Below are positions 46,215 to 56,999 of a DNA stretch of 64,000 nucleotides, one piece after another. The position numbers were made by a program, and so were the translations under genes. The notes beneath the pieces were generated by a model that worked only from the letters and a program-made list of their open reading frames with translations, had not been told where the DNA came from and did no database searches. How positions within the stretch are numbered: position 1 is the stretch's first letter; every line of letters starts with the position of its first letter. The stretch spans positions 118,558,744-118,622,743 of the forward strand of contig NC_135497.1 in assembly GCF_052857255.1 (NCBI RefSeq). The letters are read 5' to 3'. This stretch comes from Amblyomma americanum (taxonomy: Eukaryota > Arthropoda > Arachnida > Ixodida > Ixodidae).

Positions 46215-47603
46215 TTAAATGGTGGCAAGCACCGGTTCAAGAGCGTCTAAAATTTGGACAGCAGCCTTAGCAATTGGCGTGTCCACTCCAGCAATTATCA
46301 GCCGTAAGGTGCCTATCAGCTGTTTCAGCATCGCCCTGATTTGATCATCTGTTGTCGACACAGCCGGCGGACGCACAGGCGGACGTGTCACAGAGCTTAC
46401 AGTACGCGATGGTAGAAGTGGCCACTCTGCGGGGTCCTCCTGGGGGGTTGTCAGTCTTGGCTCTTGCGGAGCTGGAGGCAGTGGCTTTTGCGCGGCAGAG
46501 CGGTCTCGGTCCTCCTGATGTGTTGACACGTCATTTACTGAGCTCAATTTCTTCTGCCGACTTCGTGTCCTCCTCCTGGAGCGACGTACTGCGATTGCTG
46601 CTTCTCGGTGAGTAGAATGGTCTCTCACCATTTTCTTCAAGATCTTCATCTCTGTTTTCACCTTCGGACATTCCCTAGATGTTGCCTCATGAGGACCTTT
46701 GCAGTTGGCACAAACTGGAGACTCAATCGTACATGTAGGTCCATCGTGCACGCCACCACAACGCGGACATGTTTTCGTGCTCGTACACGCAGCACTTACA
46801 TGTCCAATCTTCTGGCATTTTCGGCACTGCACCGGTCGGGGCACATAAGGACGCACTGGGTGCCTCACAAAACCCACTTTCACATGCGATGGTAAAGTAG
46901 TACCCTCAAACACTAGTTTGACACACCGTGATTTGCCGAAACGATGGATGTCAGTTATGCGAACAGAACTTGATAGCAGTTGCACCAAGTCCATATCGTT
47001 GATCTGTATGTCCACGTCAGAAATCACACCAGCAGTAGTGTTAAGTCCATGAGCGAAGAACGAGCGGACTCGTATGTTGCCAAGGACAGACACGGTCTTC
47101 AACTTATCCAGGGTTGCCCGGCTAGAGACATCAACAGAGAGGATATTCCTTCTTGCGTTAATACGCACTTCTTTGACTTGGCCCGGAACCAGTCGTTCAA
47201 GAAGAAGAGTCAAAGTCTGCCTGTTGATGGAGTTGAGATTCTCTTCCTCAACAGGCATGTATGAAATTGTGTAAGTGAGAGATTGCTCACTTACATTGGC
47301 CTCGTTGGTTGTTTTCTTGCTCACACTGGATTGGTGAGGCATCTTCGCTGGCACAATGGACTTGTTAGCCCGCTTCGTACACACACTGGGCCCACACTCA
47401 GTCGGGGTTTTGGAAAGCTTCCTCTTCAGGCGCCGACTCACAATCTCGGTGTAGCCTCCGTCGAACTCCATGTCATCCGAGTCAGAGAAACTGGACGATC
47501 CCGGGAGCTCTGAGGGGAGATCCATACTGCATCCAGGCTGATCTGTGCAGTTCACACTGCTAGCCACAGAAGGCAGCAGAGGCGGCGGGTCATCCGCCAT
47601 CAC
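46215..47603 (-). CDS. LINE ORF1 protein (Gag-like, three zinc knuckles)
   Basis: 462 codons with no interruption. ORF1 proteins bind element RNA and act as nucleic-acid chaperones in the retrotransposition particle. The N-terminal third is acidic and Ser-rich with a Lys/Arg patch (RRLKRKLSK). The middle (about residues 120-230) resembles the RRM-like part of I/Jockey ORF1. Three CCHC-type knuckles follow at about 235-290: CRKCQKIGHVSAAC, CPRCGGVHDGPTC and CANCKGPHEATSREC. The C-terminus is Arg-rich, then Pro-rich. The start MMADDPP lies ~107 bp from the element's 5' end. ORF2 begins 14 bases after the stop in another frame. Confidence 0.85.
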   Translation of the reverse strand: MMADDPPPLLPSVASSVNCTDQPGCSMDLPSELPGSSSFSDSDDMEFDGGYTEIVSRRLKRKLSKTPTECGPSVCTKRANKSIVPAKMPHQSSVSKKTTNEANVSEQSLTYTISYMPVEEENLNSINRQTLTLLLERLVPGQVKEVRINARRNILSVDVSSRATLDKLKTVSVLGNIRVRSFFAHGLNTTAGVISDVDIQINDMDLVQLLSSSVRITDIHRFGKSRCVKLVFEGTTLPSHVKVGFVRHPVRPYVPRPVQCRKCQKIGHVSAACTSTKTCPRCGGVHDGPTCTIESPVCANCKGPHEATSRECPKVKTEMKILKKMVRDHSTHREAAIAVRRSRRRTRSRQKKLSSVNDVSTHQEDRDRSAAQKPLPPAPQEPRLTTPQEDPAEWPLLPSRTVSSVTRPPVRPPAVSTTDDQIRAMLKQLIGTLRLIIAGVDTPIAKAAVQILDALEPVLATI

Positions 47604-48643
47604 CTGGGACGGCGAGGTTGCCTTGAAGGCTACAGAAGCACAAAGTATTTCAAAAAAACAGGAGCTCGATCAAGAGATGCTGCCGTTCGCAGCGCTCTTC
47701 TTCTTCTTTCCTCTGCAGTGGGTGTAGTCAGGCTGATAATGATGCTGGTTATGACAGTGTGAACATCATTGAAAACTGTTCTCTGCATTGTAAGTGAATC
47801 TAGGAATAAATACCTGGGGCATAATGCAAGTAATGAATGAATGCAGTCACAGGCTTTCTGAATATCACGAACTATTGCTCCGTCTCGATTTCGGCTTCTC
47901 CTTGCGTGGCGCTAGTGTACGCTTACATAACCTGTGCTTTACTATTAAAAGTGCTTCGTACAGTTTGCTCACTTGTACAAAAAGAACTCGCTAAGCGCGG
48001 AAAGTGGAGCCACTGATACGCGATCACACAAAGATCTCATGAATATTGTTGTATTTACTCTTGTCTATTTCTAGCCGTTCCTGGACTCATAATTTTTTTA
48101 TTAGCACTCTTCTTCCCAGGGAGAGTGCATATCAAAGCTAGCTGCTGCCACTGGAGACAGAGGTTGAGCTCGGTACCATGGCGGTGCTCTTCCTATGAAC
48201 AATTTCCATTTGCATCGCACGAAGTCGTTACCTCTTCTGTACCGCTGCGCAAAACTCGGAAACAGTAAAGCAGGGCACTGTGCGAGATTTTGTGCGACTT
48301 TTTCCCGACGTATAAATATTAGATTTAAGAGCGGTGGGAAGGGGTTCCTTTGAGAAAAACAGTGACCTTCATCTTTAAACGTAGAGATTTCCTGGTCTGT
48401 ATTGAAGTTACTGTATTAAAGGAAGGGTTTCAGTTTACGGCTAGAGACACGGGGAGAAAAAAAAAACTTTAATTAGGTGATCAATTCGCAGGAGCCGGGT
48501 GGCCGGGGCCCCTATTCCAGTGCTCCGCTGGCGGCAGAGAGAGACAGGCTAGAGAGACTGCAGGGAACCATCCTCTGCCCACCCCCTTCCCAAGAGCACC
48601 TTTCATGTTTCACTGATATCCGCTCTTTCCGAAATTACGCTGA

Positions 48644-49807
48644 GACACTCCTTAAAGACGGGCCGGGAAGCCGACTATACCGGGCGTTGTAGTACTCCAG
48701 CTAAATTCCACTTTACGCGTGTTCCTTAAAGGAGGCTGGGGGTTCAAACCTGCCAGTTCACTGCCACAGTTGTCAGGGATTGTACCGCAGTTCTACCATG
48801 CTCAGTTTATAGGAACAAGAAAGGGACAACTTGAAACAGATTGTTGAGGAAATTCACATCTTACGTGTGCAACCCGATGAATGTGTTAGCTCGACTTCTG
48901 TCTCTATTCTCCAAAAAGAATGGCTTTCCTTATCACGAAACCTTTTCGTTGCTTTTCCCTTTTCTTTCGGTATGCATTTTGTGTCATTTATGCTGCGGTC
49001 TTTCATGTCTTCACTTCCACGTGCGGTTGTAGACACTCCTTAAAGACGGGCCGGGAAGCCGACAATGCCGGGCGTTGTAGTACTCCAGCTAAATTCCACT
49101 TTACGCGTGTTCCTTATAGGAGGCTGGGGGTTCAAACCTGCCAGTTCACTGCCACAGTTGTCAGGGATTGTACCACTGTTCTAGCATGCTCAGTTTATAG
49201 GAACAAGAAAGGGACAACTTGAAACAGATTGTTGAGGAAGCTCACATCTTACGTGTGCAACCCGATGAATGTGTTAGCTCGACTTCTGTCTCTATTCTCC
49301 AAAAAGAATGGCTTTCCTTATCACGAAACCTTTTCGTTGCTTTTCCCTTTTCTTTCGGTATGCATTTTGTGTCATTTATGCTGCGGTCTTTCATGTCTTC
49401 ACTTCCACGTGCGGTTGTAGACACTCCTTAAAGACGGGCCGGGAAGCCGACAATACCGGGCGTTGTAGTACTCCAGCTAAATTCCACTTTACGCTTGTTC
49501 CTTATAGGAGGCTGGGGGTTCAAACCTGCCAGTTCACTGCCACAGTTGTCAGGGATTGTACCACTGTTCTACAATGCTCAGTTTATAGGAACAAGAAAGG
49601 GACAACTTGAAACAGATTGTTGAGGAAGTTCACATCTTACGTGTGCAACCCGATGAATGTGTTAGCTCAACTTCTGTCTCTATTCTCCAAAAAGAATGGC
49701 TTTCCTTATCACGAAACCTTTTCGTTGCTTTTCCCTTTTCTTTCGGTATGCATTTTGTGTCATTTATGCTGCGGTCTTTCATGTCTTCACTTCCATGTGC
49801 GGTTGTC
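48644..49807 (+). repeat. 388-bp tandem triplication, right arm only
   Basis: Three units start at 48,644, 49,032 and 49,420 with gacactccttaaagacgggc. They are nearly identical: the same small ORF begins at 48,831, 49,219 and 49,607. The left arm has a single unit (about 1,620-2,010, inverted), so the expansion followed the arm duplication and is recent. Confidence 0.95.
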
Positions 49808-52305
49808 GTCTTACAAGTTTCGGAGCTGGTTTGTTATCCTTTTCATGCACGAATAGTGTCGTTTATGTTGAGCCTTTTCATTTTTTTATTGCTTCACTTT
49901 CACGTCCAGGTGTCTTCGCCGAAGATCTTTTGTTGTTTTACCATTTATATCTTCATCTTATCTTACAATTGGTTATAGGGTCCCACGCGCAATCTATCTA
50001 TAAAAACGATAATGTTTTTCAGTAAAATCTCAGTTTTATTATAGCCCTGATTTGTCGCCTGCCTCCGTCCCATGTCTGTTGCGGTTTTTACTCGTTGTGT
50101 CTTACCAAATGGCCTACTACGTTGCCCTCGTAAGGTGTTAAGGGGTGTACACACTGCGATGACATAACTGATAAAACACGCGTGAAATATCTTACTACTC
50201 GGTCCAGTTCCTGAACGATGTCCGAAGCAGTAAGTGTCACTGAAGTGGTTTTAAAGCGCAAGATTACGCACTAGGTTTCACTCGCGCCCAGTCACATCAT
50301 GGGCTGCGAGTAGTTTGGCAGTGCGGGGAATGTGTTCGTACAGTCCAGCCCTCCTTCATATCACGTTAAAGTTGGCGGTGAAGTATCAGGCGCGACAGCG
50401 CATGATACTCTCTCAATCCGTCAATCAATGGAAGCTTTATTTCCTCATAGAAGAAAAAGTTCTACAAAATATTTGGACCTATAATTTACATGGCTAGAAT
50501 ACGCTGCAATACAAAGAACATATTTGGGCAATCGTGTAAGAAATGTGTAAACTTAGATTTCAGCAAAATTCAAAGAGCAAAAATTGCAGGGAACGCTTAA
50601 GCTTCGCCTTAAGGATATGACCCGATAGTGCAATGTGCTAATTCCGTTGTATGCAGATCATTCTCTACTCTGCATTCACAGATCCCTGGGAGTCCCCACA
50701 CCCCTCCTGGCGCAGTATTGCAGAGGTCAAGCGATGCGCCACTGCCCTGGGACGGCAGGCGCTCCCAGCGGTCCTGCAGTGGGCGTGGTCAGGCTGATGG
50801 TGGCGATGATGAAAGATGTTTTCATAAAAGGCTTGGGCGGAAGTTGGACCACTTCACAGTCTCGAGCCTGAAGCTGAAATTGTTCAATTAATGCAGTAAA
50901 TTGAATACCCCCTAGGAAGGTAGACGTGTAAAGATGTGAAGAAAATACTATGACACCCCGTTTTGATCGTTTATAAATGTGCCAGGTATATATCGGGCAA
51001 AAGTTAAGCAAGATCTGATCTAGTGTCCTGGTTTACCGTTCCCTAATTTTGGCAGCGGTAAAATGTGATGACGGCTTCTGCGGTGAGAGCGGATTTACAG
51101 TCGACCGCACTTATAACGGCCGCAGTTATAACAAACGCTCGCTTATTACGATCCACGGTGGAACTACCGTCAAAATATGCATTACGGCTATGAAACTGCG
51201 TGTCAGATAAAACAACCATGGCCGCCCCACTCAGAGCGATCAAAAAGAAGCTGTAAACTTCCCGTGCTGTAAAAAAACGCGCGCTTTGCGTCAGTCCGGA
51301 GGTTCTCTCCCAGCTCACGTGATCCCTCCACTCAATAAAGTGTCGCCCCCCCCCCCCCCCCACAAAGAAAAAAAGAGTAAAAAAGCGCCATTAAAACTTA
51401 GCGTGCCCAGACAGGCTAAAAGGCACAATCGGTGCATTCGTGTGTGCCGGCTGCACAAAGCGTCTTAAACTGAAAGCAGAAGCGCGCTAAGCCCGACACA
51501 GGGGCAGCATTGAAATCGAAGCTACTGCGAACAGCCGGTGACAAACCAATGACAGCGATCTGAGACGTTTTTAAACAAGTTACATAAATCTATGAGGTCC
51601 TCCTGGCTCATCCGGACACGTGTCATGCATCGCCTTCGCAAAAGAGAATCCGCCTTCTGCGCTACCACCGTGTGCAGGAAGCGTACAGACAGCTGGCTCA
51701 CATGAGAAGCAGTACCTTCATTTCGACATCCTTAGAACGTCGTAGAGGGACCAAGACGAGCGTGTCGACCTACCGTAAAAAGTTTCCGCCAACGCTTCAA
51801 TCGCTCTCGTAAAAGCTGGAGAGCTTAGAAAGTGGCTTGATTGAGTTTGTCTCCGGGAAACAAACGTTGTTCAAATGGGCTTCATAAAGAAATAAGGGCC
51901 ACATTTGTCCAATTGTATGTTTTTTGCAGTACTAGGGCAAGCCAACTTTTACAACGAACGCAATACGCGTGACCGTCACGTTCGTTGTAAGTGGACTAGA
52001 CTGAAGTTCATTGGAAGAGCAGTGCTTCGGTACCCAGCTCAACCTGTGCCTGCAATGGCGACAGGTAGCTTTGAAAATAACGCATTCTGGGTAAACTATT
52101 GTTAATAACTTATGATTCAATAAAGAACTAGAAATAGACGATAGTATCTGCAGCAATCTTCATGAGACGTTTGCTTGACCGCGCATCTATATGGCTCCAC
52201 TTTCCTCGGTTTGCGAGTCCTTCGCGTACAAGTTTTCCAATTGGCCGAAGGAGCAGGCGACAGCATTCCGACCCACCCGAAGCAATTTTATTAGCAAAAC
52301 ATAGG

Positions 52306-52306
<1 letters not shown>

Positions 52307-52390
<84 letters not shown>
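52307..52390. repeat. (AT)n microsatellite, ~42 units
   Basis: A perfect AT run. The homologous position at about 32,957 has only the short seed catatataaaa, so it expanded in place. Confidence 0.97.
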
Positions 52391-52393
<3 letters not shown>

Positions 52394-52449
52394 ACACTTT
52401 AGCGCCACGCAAGGAGTAACCGAAACCGAAACGAAGTAACAGTTCTTGA

Positions 52450-52755
52450 CCCGCCGCGGTGGCTCAGTGGTTAGGGCGCTCGACTACTGATCCGGAGTTC
52501 CCGGGTTCGAACCCGACCGCGGCGACTGCGTTTTTATGGAGGAAAAACGCTAAGGCGCCCGTGTGCTGTGCGATGTCAGGGCACGTTAAAGATCCCCATT
52601 TGGTCGAAATTATTCCGGAGCCCTCCACTACGGAACCTATTATCCTTTCTTCTTTCACTCCCTCCTTTATCCCTTCCCTTACGGCGCGGTTCAGGTGTCC
52701 AACGATATATGAGACAGATACTGCGCCATTTCCTTTCCCCAAAAACCAATTATTA
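52450..52755 (+). mobile_element. tRNA-derived SINE, Ruka-like (tick)
   Basis: A tRNA-like head has A box tggctcagtggttaggg and B box gggttcgaaccc, internal RNA polymerase III promoter elements. The body has landmarks gcacgttaaagatcccca, ttccggagccctccactacg and ggtgtccaacgatatatgag, and the end is aaaaaccaattatta. It is flanked by a 16-bp target duplication with one mismatch: aagtaacagttcttga (52,434-52,449) and aagtaacagttcatga (52,756-52,771). The related empty site is near 32,915. I recognise it as the Ruka type described from ticks. Confidence 0.9.
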
Positions 52756-52849
52756 AAGTAACAGTTCATGATATTCACAATGTGAGTGGCTGCATTCATA
52801 CATTACCTGCATTATGCCCTATAGTATTCATTTCTAGCTTCACTTGAAC

Positions 52850-53501
52850 TTTACGGAAGATATGGATTGTCGCACGAGCCAGAAGAGAGGAAAGCGTGTA
52901 GAAGTGGGCCGCGACGAGTGCAATGCTCCCGTAGCCTACAGTGTCGAAACAATGGGCAATCGTATGAGTGAGGAAAGAGGGCAGCATACAGAAGTGGGCC
53001 TTGATAAATGCAGAACTCATGGACCCTTCTTTGTGAGGACGATGGACCGTCGTGCCAGCGATTACACGGGGCGGCGTACAGAAGTAGGCCGCGACCAGTG
53101 GAGAGCTCGCGTATACGACTTTTCGGAAACGATGGACCGTCGTGTCAGCGCGGACACGAGGTGACGTACAGAATTTGTCCGGGAGAGACGAGAGCCCTCA
53201 CAAATCATGACCACGTTTAACCCAGGTCAGAAGAATATCGCGTGTGACGATACTTGTACCAGACGTCTATCTTTCCAGCGAAAAATATGGATTTTCAACG
53301 CTTGCGGCGACCGCGCTGACCAAACTCTCACAACAGCTGACCCCCGGCATCTGCTGTTGGCAGCATCTGGCCCGTGACACTCTTCTCGAGTAAATGATAC
53401 GCAGCTGGAAACGCTGATTGCGGAAAAAGTAAAAAAAAAACTCGCTCATGCCCTCTGAGAAAGACTTTGCCACCCATGACCCCGAGAAGAATCGTGAAGC
53501 G
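52850..53501 (+). pseudogene. Broken inverted copy of kelch gene exon 1
   Basis: This encodes three full units and a partial one of the same 30-residue repeat as exon 1 (52,850-53,161): DCRTSQKRGKRVEVGRDECN, NRMSEERGQHTEVG and RRASDYTGRRTEVGRD. A TGA stop then interrupts the fourth unit at 53,162-53,164, and later frames are broken. Homology resumes at the 3' end with the same splice donor, gaagcg|gtgagt (53,501/53,502), and runs ~220 bp into the intron, matching 29,240-29,474 inverted. No downstream kelch exons were found in 53.7-58 kb, so it is probably a non-functional fragment. Confidence 0.8.
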
Positions 53502-53730
53502 GTGAGTAAAATTTACGTCAAGGCCGCCTATTTGTGCGCCATTTTCATTCAATAGGCGATCGAAGTTTTGCCCATGGTTTGGTGGGGAACATGCCACAAA
53601 GATGCAGAATGGCGAGCTTGGCTTCAAGGACCAAAGGCGTTTCTGCTTCTTTGCAGACGCTGAAACGTCACACTCGTAACCGTGTTGGTCAGCACCTTGA
53701 CCCCCCTCCCCGCGGTCCTTTGTCTTGCGC
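53502..53730 (+). repeat. Intron-1 sequence duplicated from the kelch gene
   Basis: This is the reverse complement of about 29,240-29,474. Shared stretches include gacgtttcag, tgcaaagaagcagaaacg and attctgcatctt (as read on the gene strand). Confidence 0.75.
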
Positions 53731-55442
53731 GCCTTCTGTCCGTTGAGCGAAGTTCGACTGGGCGCTGTTTGAGATGGCTCACACCCGATAACACGTGCAT
53801 GCGCAGAAAATCACGATATCAATTTCGTTTTGAACGTTGCGCTCTGTATATGCGTGTTACGCAGATGCTCGGCCCTGGTTTCCTGGCCCTTTCGCCCATC
53901 CAGCTGCGATGTCTCCCTCTGCGGCTTTCGTACGGCTGGCGCACCGAGATGTGTCGAGAACTCTACCAACAGAATAGGGAGCTCTATTTCAGCTGCCATG
54001 GTTCCTCATTGTTGTATGGGAGCAATAAAGTGTAGTAATAACACGCGGCTTCCAAACGCGACGCAAAGCAAAGATGGGGTGCTTTTCAAACTTTATGCTC
54101 TCACAACATAGCTTGGCGGCAAAGCATAGCGGCGTTTTTACTGTCTGACCTCCCCAAAAAAAATATTACGTATGAGTATGCGGATGTCGAAAACGGACGC
54201 ACTGACTGAAATAGGAGGTGGTGGCAATGAATTTACTTTACATTTTCTGTTTACTTTTTCTTCTCTTTCTCTTGTGCCCAGGAACAAAATCCTGGGATAG
54301 ATTTTCGAAGAGCCGTTTTACGCCGACCTAGCAACCCGAGCTCAGCCTACCTTCAACAGGCCTTGTCACAACCTGTGCCCATCGGTGGCATATCACCTAC
54401 CAAGGTAGACATTATGCTGATGGTAAGCCGCTCCAGAGTCCGAACACGTGGGCGTAGAGTTGGCCACAGCTTGCGTCGATATACAGGCGTGAGCTGTCAA
54501 CGCAGCTTCGCTTGCTTGGGTGTCATGATTCTTCCATAATAACGTTCGTTCGCAGTTTCTTGGTGGCACAGTGAAAACGTGTTGCAAACAAGGTCGAAAT
54601 AGCTTTTCTCGTCTTTGAGAGTAAGCGCGCAATGGAAAGCTTAATTAACGAGCTACTAAACGAGATTACTCTAACGAAGACTTTCTTTATCGGTATGCAG
54701 TCAGCGGTGTGCGTTAAATGTACAAAAAATTGACTCCGTGGAGGTATTACTGGTTTTCATTTTGCTCTGCGTTCCATGCCTATATTTGTCGTATATTTTC
54801 GAATTTGTACCAAAAGTATTAATTCTGGCTTTTACAAAAGAGGAACAAAGGGAAGAAAAAGATGTTGCCAGCCCCGACATAGCTGTCTAATACCTTAACC
54901 ACTTGAGGGCGGCCGGCAGAAGTGAAGGGACAGAGACAGGATTGCAAGTGGAAATTACGAGGCCAGGAGGAAAGAAATAAACATAAAGTTTGTGCCTTTA
55001 CGTAACCCTACCGAGCACCCGTGTCAGGCTCGAAGAGCTTCCAACGTGCACGTTACGCACGCCTTACACAAAAGCTGCAAACTCACGAAACAGGTAACCT
55101 CCATGCTAAGCATGCGGTGACGAGCTCAGAGCAAACCACACCCTATTTTCGTGTAAACGTCTGAAAGCATGGAAAAATATTTCGCGTAGTTTTACTCCCA
55201 TCACATCCCCTTTAACACAATCTTGATTTTAATAGAAAATCAACTTTTAGAAGCTTCATGAGTTTTTGGGTTCGTAGACGATGTGCTTCGATGCGAGGCG
55301 GCATGGAGGCCACCCTACGCCACAGCTAAGCCAACACCCGCTAGAAGCGAAGCGCGCATCGCAGGCAGTGCGCCATCTGTTTGGGATTGCCCGGCCTATA
55401 CTTCCGTTACTACCTTTGTGAGGGACAGTCAGTGAGGCGTCA
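53731..55442. other. No gene recognised
   Basis: Short ORFs only. A Cys-rich start (MVPHCCMGAIKCSNN at 53,996) weakly recalls a THAP domain but is not convincing. No repeat tail or SINE was recognised. Confidence 0.5.
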
Positions 55443-55574
55443 TGAAGAGGTGCAGCGCCAACGAAACAAGCACGACATAGACATAAAGGAAACAGGACGA
55501 GCGCCGCAACGTCAGCGCTCGTCCTGTTTACTTTGCGTCTATGCCATGCTTGTTTCGTTTGCGCTGCGCTTCTC
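55443..55574. repeat. Fold-back palindrome (hairpin)
   Basis: The arms at 55,443-55,504 and 55,515-55,574 are ~60 bp each, and the loop is ~10 bp. The inner arm aaacaggacgagcgc is mirrored as gcgctcgtcctgttt, and the outer arm has gcgccaacgaaacaagca. Confidence 0.9.
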
Positions 55575-55639
55575 AACAATACTTCCCATCCTGTGACTCG
55601 CCATATGCTATACTATATGCGCATGTTTGAGAGTAACCA

Positions 55640-55990
55640 TGCCCTCTGCGTAGGCGGCCTGGACTTCCTGATTACATTGACTTTTGTATAGATCTGTATC
55701 TGTGTAGAACTCTTCGGTTAAATTTATTATCTAATCCATATTGATTACAACGTTGCGCTTTGTGTTTTAACGGTAACCGCTGATTTGTGCCTGTGCCTAG
55801 TTTTTGTTTTGGGTTTTAGGCTGCCTTCTTCCTTTAGAGTATGCTGCCAGTTCTGTTCTGTCCTTGGTCTAAGGGGCTTTAATGCTTTGGCGTTTCTCAA
55901 TCACATCTTGAGTCTCCAGGGGGAGTTGTCCGGTATCCTGTCAAACCTTCCTGCTATCTTCTTCTACTGCGCACTCCGTAGTAATAGCTG
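55640..55990 (-). mobile_element. RTE-type LINE relic, endonuclease-RT linker
   Basis: It aligns with 62,890-63,270 of the better RTE copy in the same orientation, for example tgtagaactcttcggtta and tttggcgtttctcaatcacat. It has many indels and no open frame. Confidence 0.75.
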
Positions 55991-56619
55991 TGGGAGCCGA
56001 AAATTTGTTCTGCAGACCAGACATTCGTCGACGCGCGATCTTGTGCTCTACGCATGCGTAACAGTGCAGCGCAGCCATTTCCGGTTGCTCCTTCCGGCTG
56101 GTGTGGAAGCTTCTATTTTGATTTGAAATATTTCAAGTGCATGATAATTAAAGGTAACACGCACTGGCAGAGCATTCTTTTGCGCACAGATAGTTGTAAG
56201 GACATAAAAAAAGACGGGCGGAAAATATATTTCGGGAGACTGGTTGAAACGGCCATTTTGCCTAAAAAGCACCTCGGAATGCTACCCAAAAGTTCACTTC
56301 CCCACAAGTGCATATGAGAATTTTCGTGCCATTTACGCTTGGTGAACAAAAAAAAAGACAAGAGAAAGTATCAGGAAAAAAAAACAGATTGGAATCATTA
56401 CGTAGGATTAACCAATTGCGCCGCATAGGCAATGTGAATGGCGGATTTTTACTTACCCGTTCTCAAAAATATTGCCGTATATTCGCGGATGTGCAGAAAA
56501 GCGGATCGCCCCTGCGCGGATGCTTGGTGATCTGCAGCGAGAAACTGAATTTTTCTTTGCCCCTTGCCGCTAACAAGCTGATGGGCTTCCTCTTCTCTAG
56601 CTTGTTCATTTCGCTGCGA
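55991..56619. other. Unrelated segment between two RTE relic pieces
   Basis: The RTE relic is interrupted here: about 190 bp of RTE sequence expected in this place is replaced by ~630 bp. I recognise no element. It contains short A runs (56,348-56,355). Confidence 0.45.
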
Positions 56620-56950
56620 AGCCTAGGCTCATTCGAGACATTACCAAACTGTGGTCGCCACAACGCACCTTTTCGAGGTCCTCTCATCCTGCACAATGCC
56701 AGGGTGAGCGCAGATTATGATATTTATTTCATTTTAGGTCTCAACGTTGGAGGCCGTCCACGTCGACTTCCAGTTCTGTCGTTTGCGAAAACATTATTTC
56801 TTCATCCATAAATTGTTTCTCTGCGAACTCTTGTAACACCTCCCATCTGCTATAACTAGCGGCTATGCCATGGTCACCGAATACCTTGTCAGGCTTGTCT
56901 GCAGACTGTCGCTTGGTCCCCATGCGCTGCTGTTTGCAATCCGTGTGGCC
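56620..56950 (-). mobile_element. RTE-type LINE relic, endonuclease part
   Basis: It aligns with 63,460-63,760 in the same orientation, with tgtggtcgccacaacgcacc and ccatggtcaccga-type blocks. The minus frame at 56,923-56,741 retains DKVFGDHGIAASYSR, which matches the endonuclease stretch Asp-x-Val-Gly-Asp-Tyr-Gly-Ile of RTE proteins. Confidence 0.7.
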
Positions 56951-56999
56951 AATTGAATTGTTAATCTAAATTTTAAGATCGAAATTGTGTACGTATGCC

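Larger units (their letters stand above)
42216..47710 (-). mobile_element. Near full-length I-group LINE with RNase H
   Basis: This 5,495-bp element on the minus strand has a short 5' UTR (47,710-47,604), ORF1, a 14-bp gap, ORF2, and a 3' UTR with a (GT)n tract (42,397-42,416). It ends in a pyrimidine-rich stretch (ttcttctcttcctctt). It is flanked by an exact 12-bp target duplication. The order endonuclease-RT-RNase H places it in the I group of LINEs (I/Nimb/Ingi-like); the exact clade is not decided. ORF1 is intact and ORF2 has a single nonsense codon, so it is young. Confidence 0.9.
33700..51420 (+). repeat. Right arm of the large inverted repeat
   Basis: This is the mirror of 1-9,690. 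After removing the LTR element (4,169 bp), the LINE with one target copy (5,507 bp) and two extra 388-bp units, the arm is ~7.3 kb. The remaining difference from the left arm (~8.1 kb without its LINE) is explained by the shorter minisatellite here (35,190-35,510). Confidence 0.85.
51420..52849 (-). repeat. Further inverted fragment of the large repeat, next to the exon-1 pseudogene
   Basis: 51,420-51,560 is a direct copy of 9,190-9,345. 51,650-52,849 is the reverse complement of 32,830-33,560, interrupted by an (AT)n tract and a SINE. It ends exactly where the kelch exon-1-like sequence begins. Confidence 0.8.

Noticed and set aside
48644..49807. CRISPR-like array
   Set aside because: There are only three units of 388 bp, with no short repeats and spacers; this is an ordinary tandem duplication in eukaryotic DNA.
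52450..52525. tRNA gene
   Set aside because: A and B boxes are present, but the tRNA-like part continues into SINE body and has a target duplication around the whole unit.
53996..54111. Possible THAP-type zinc finger start (MVPHCCMGAIKCSNN...KDGVLFKL)
   Set aside because: Cys spacing does not fit the family, the conserved Pro after the Phe motif is absent, and the frame ends without a splice site or the later Cys-His pair.
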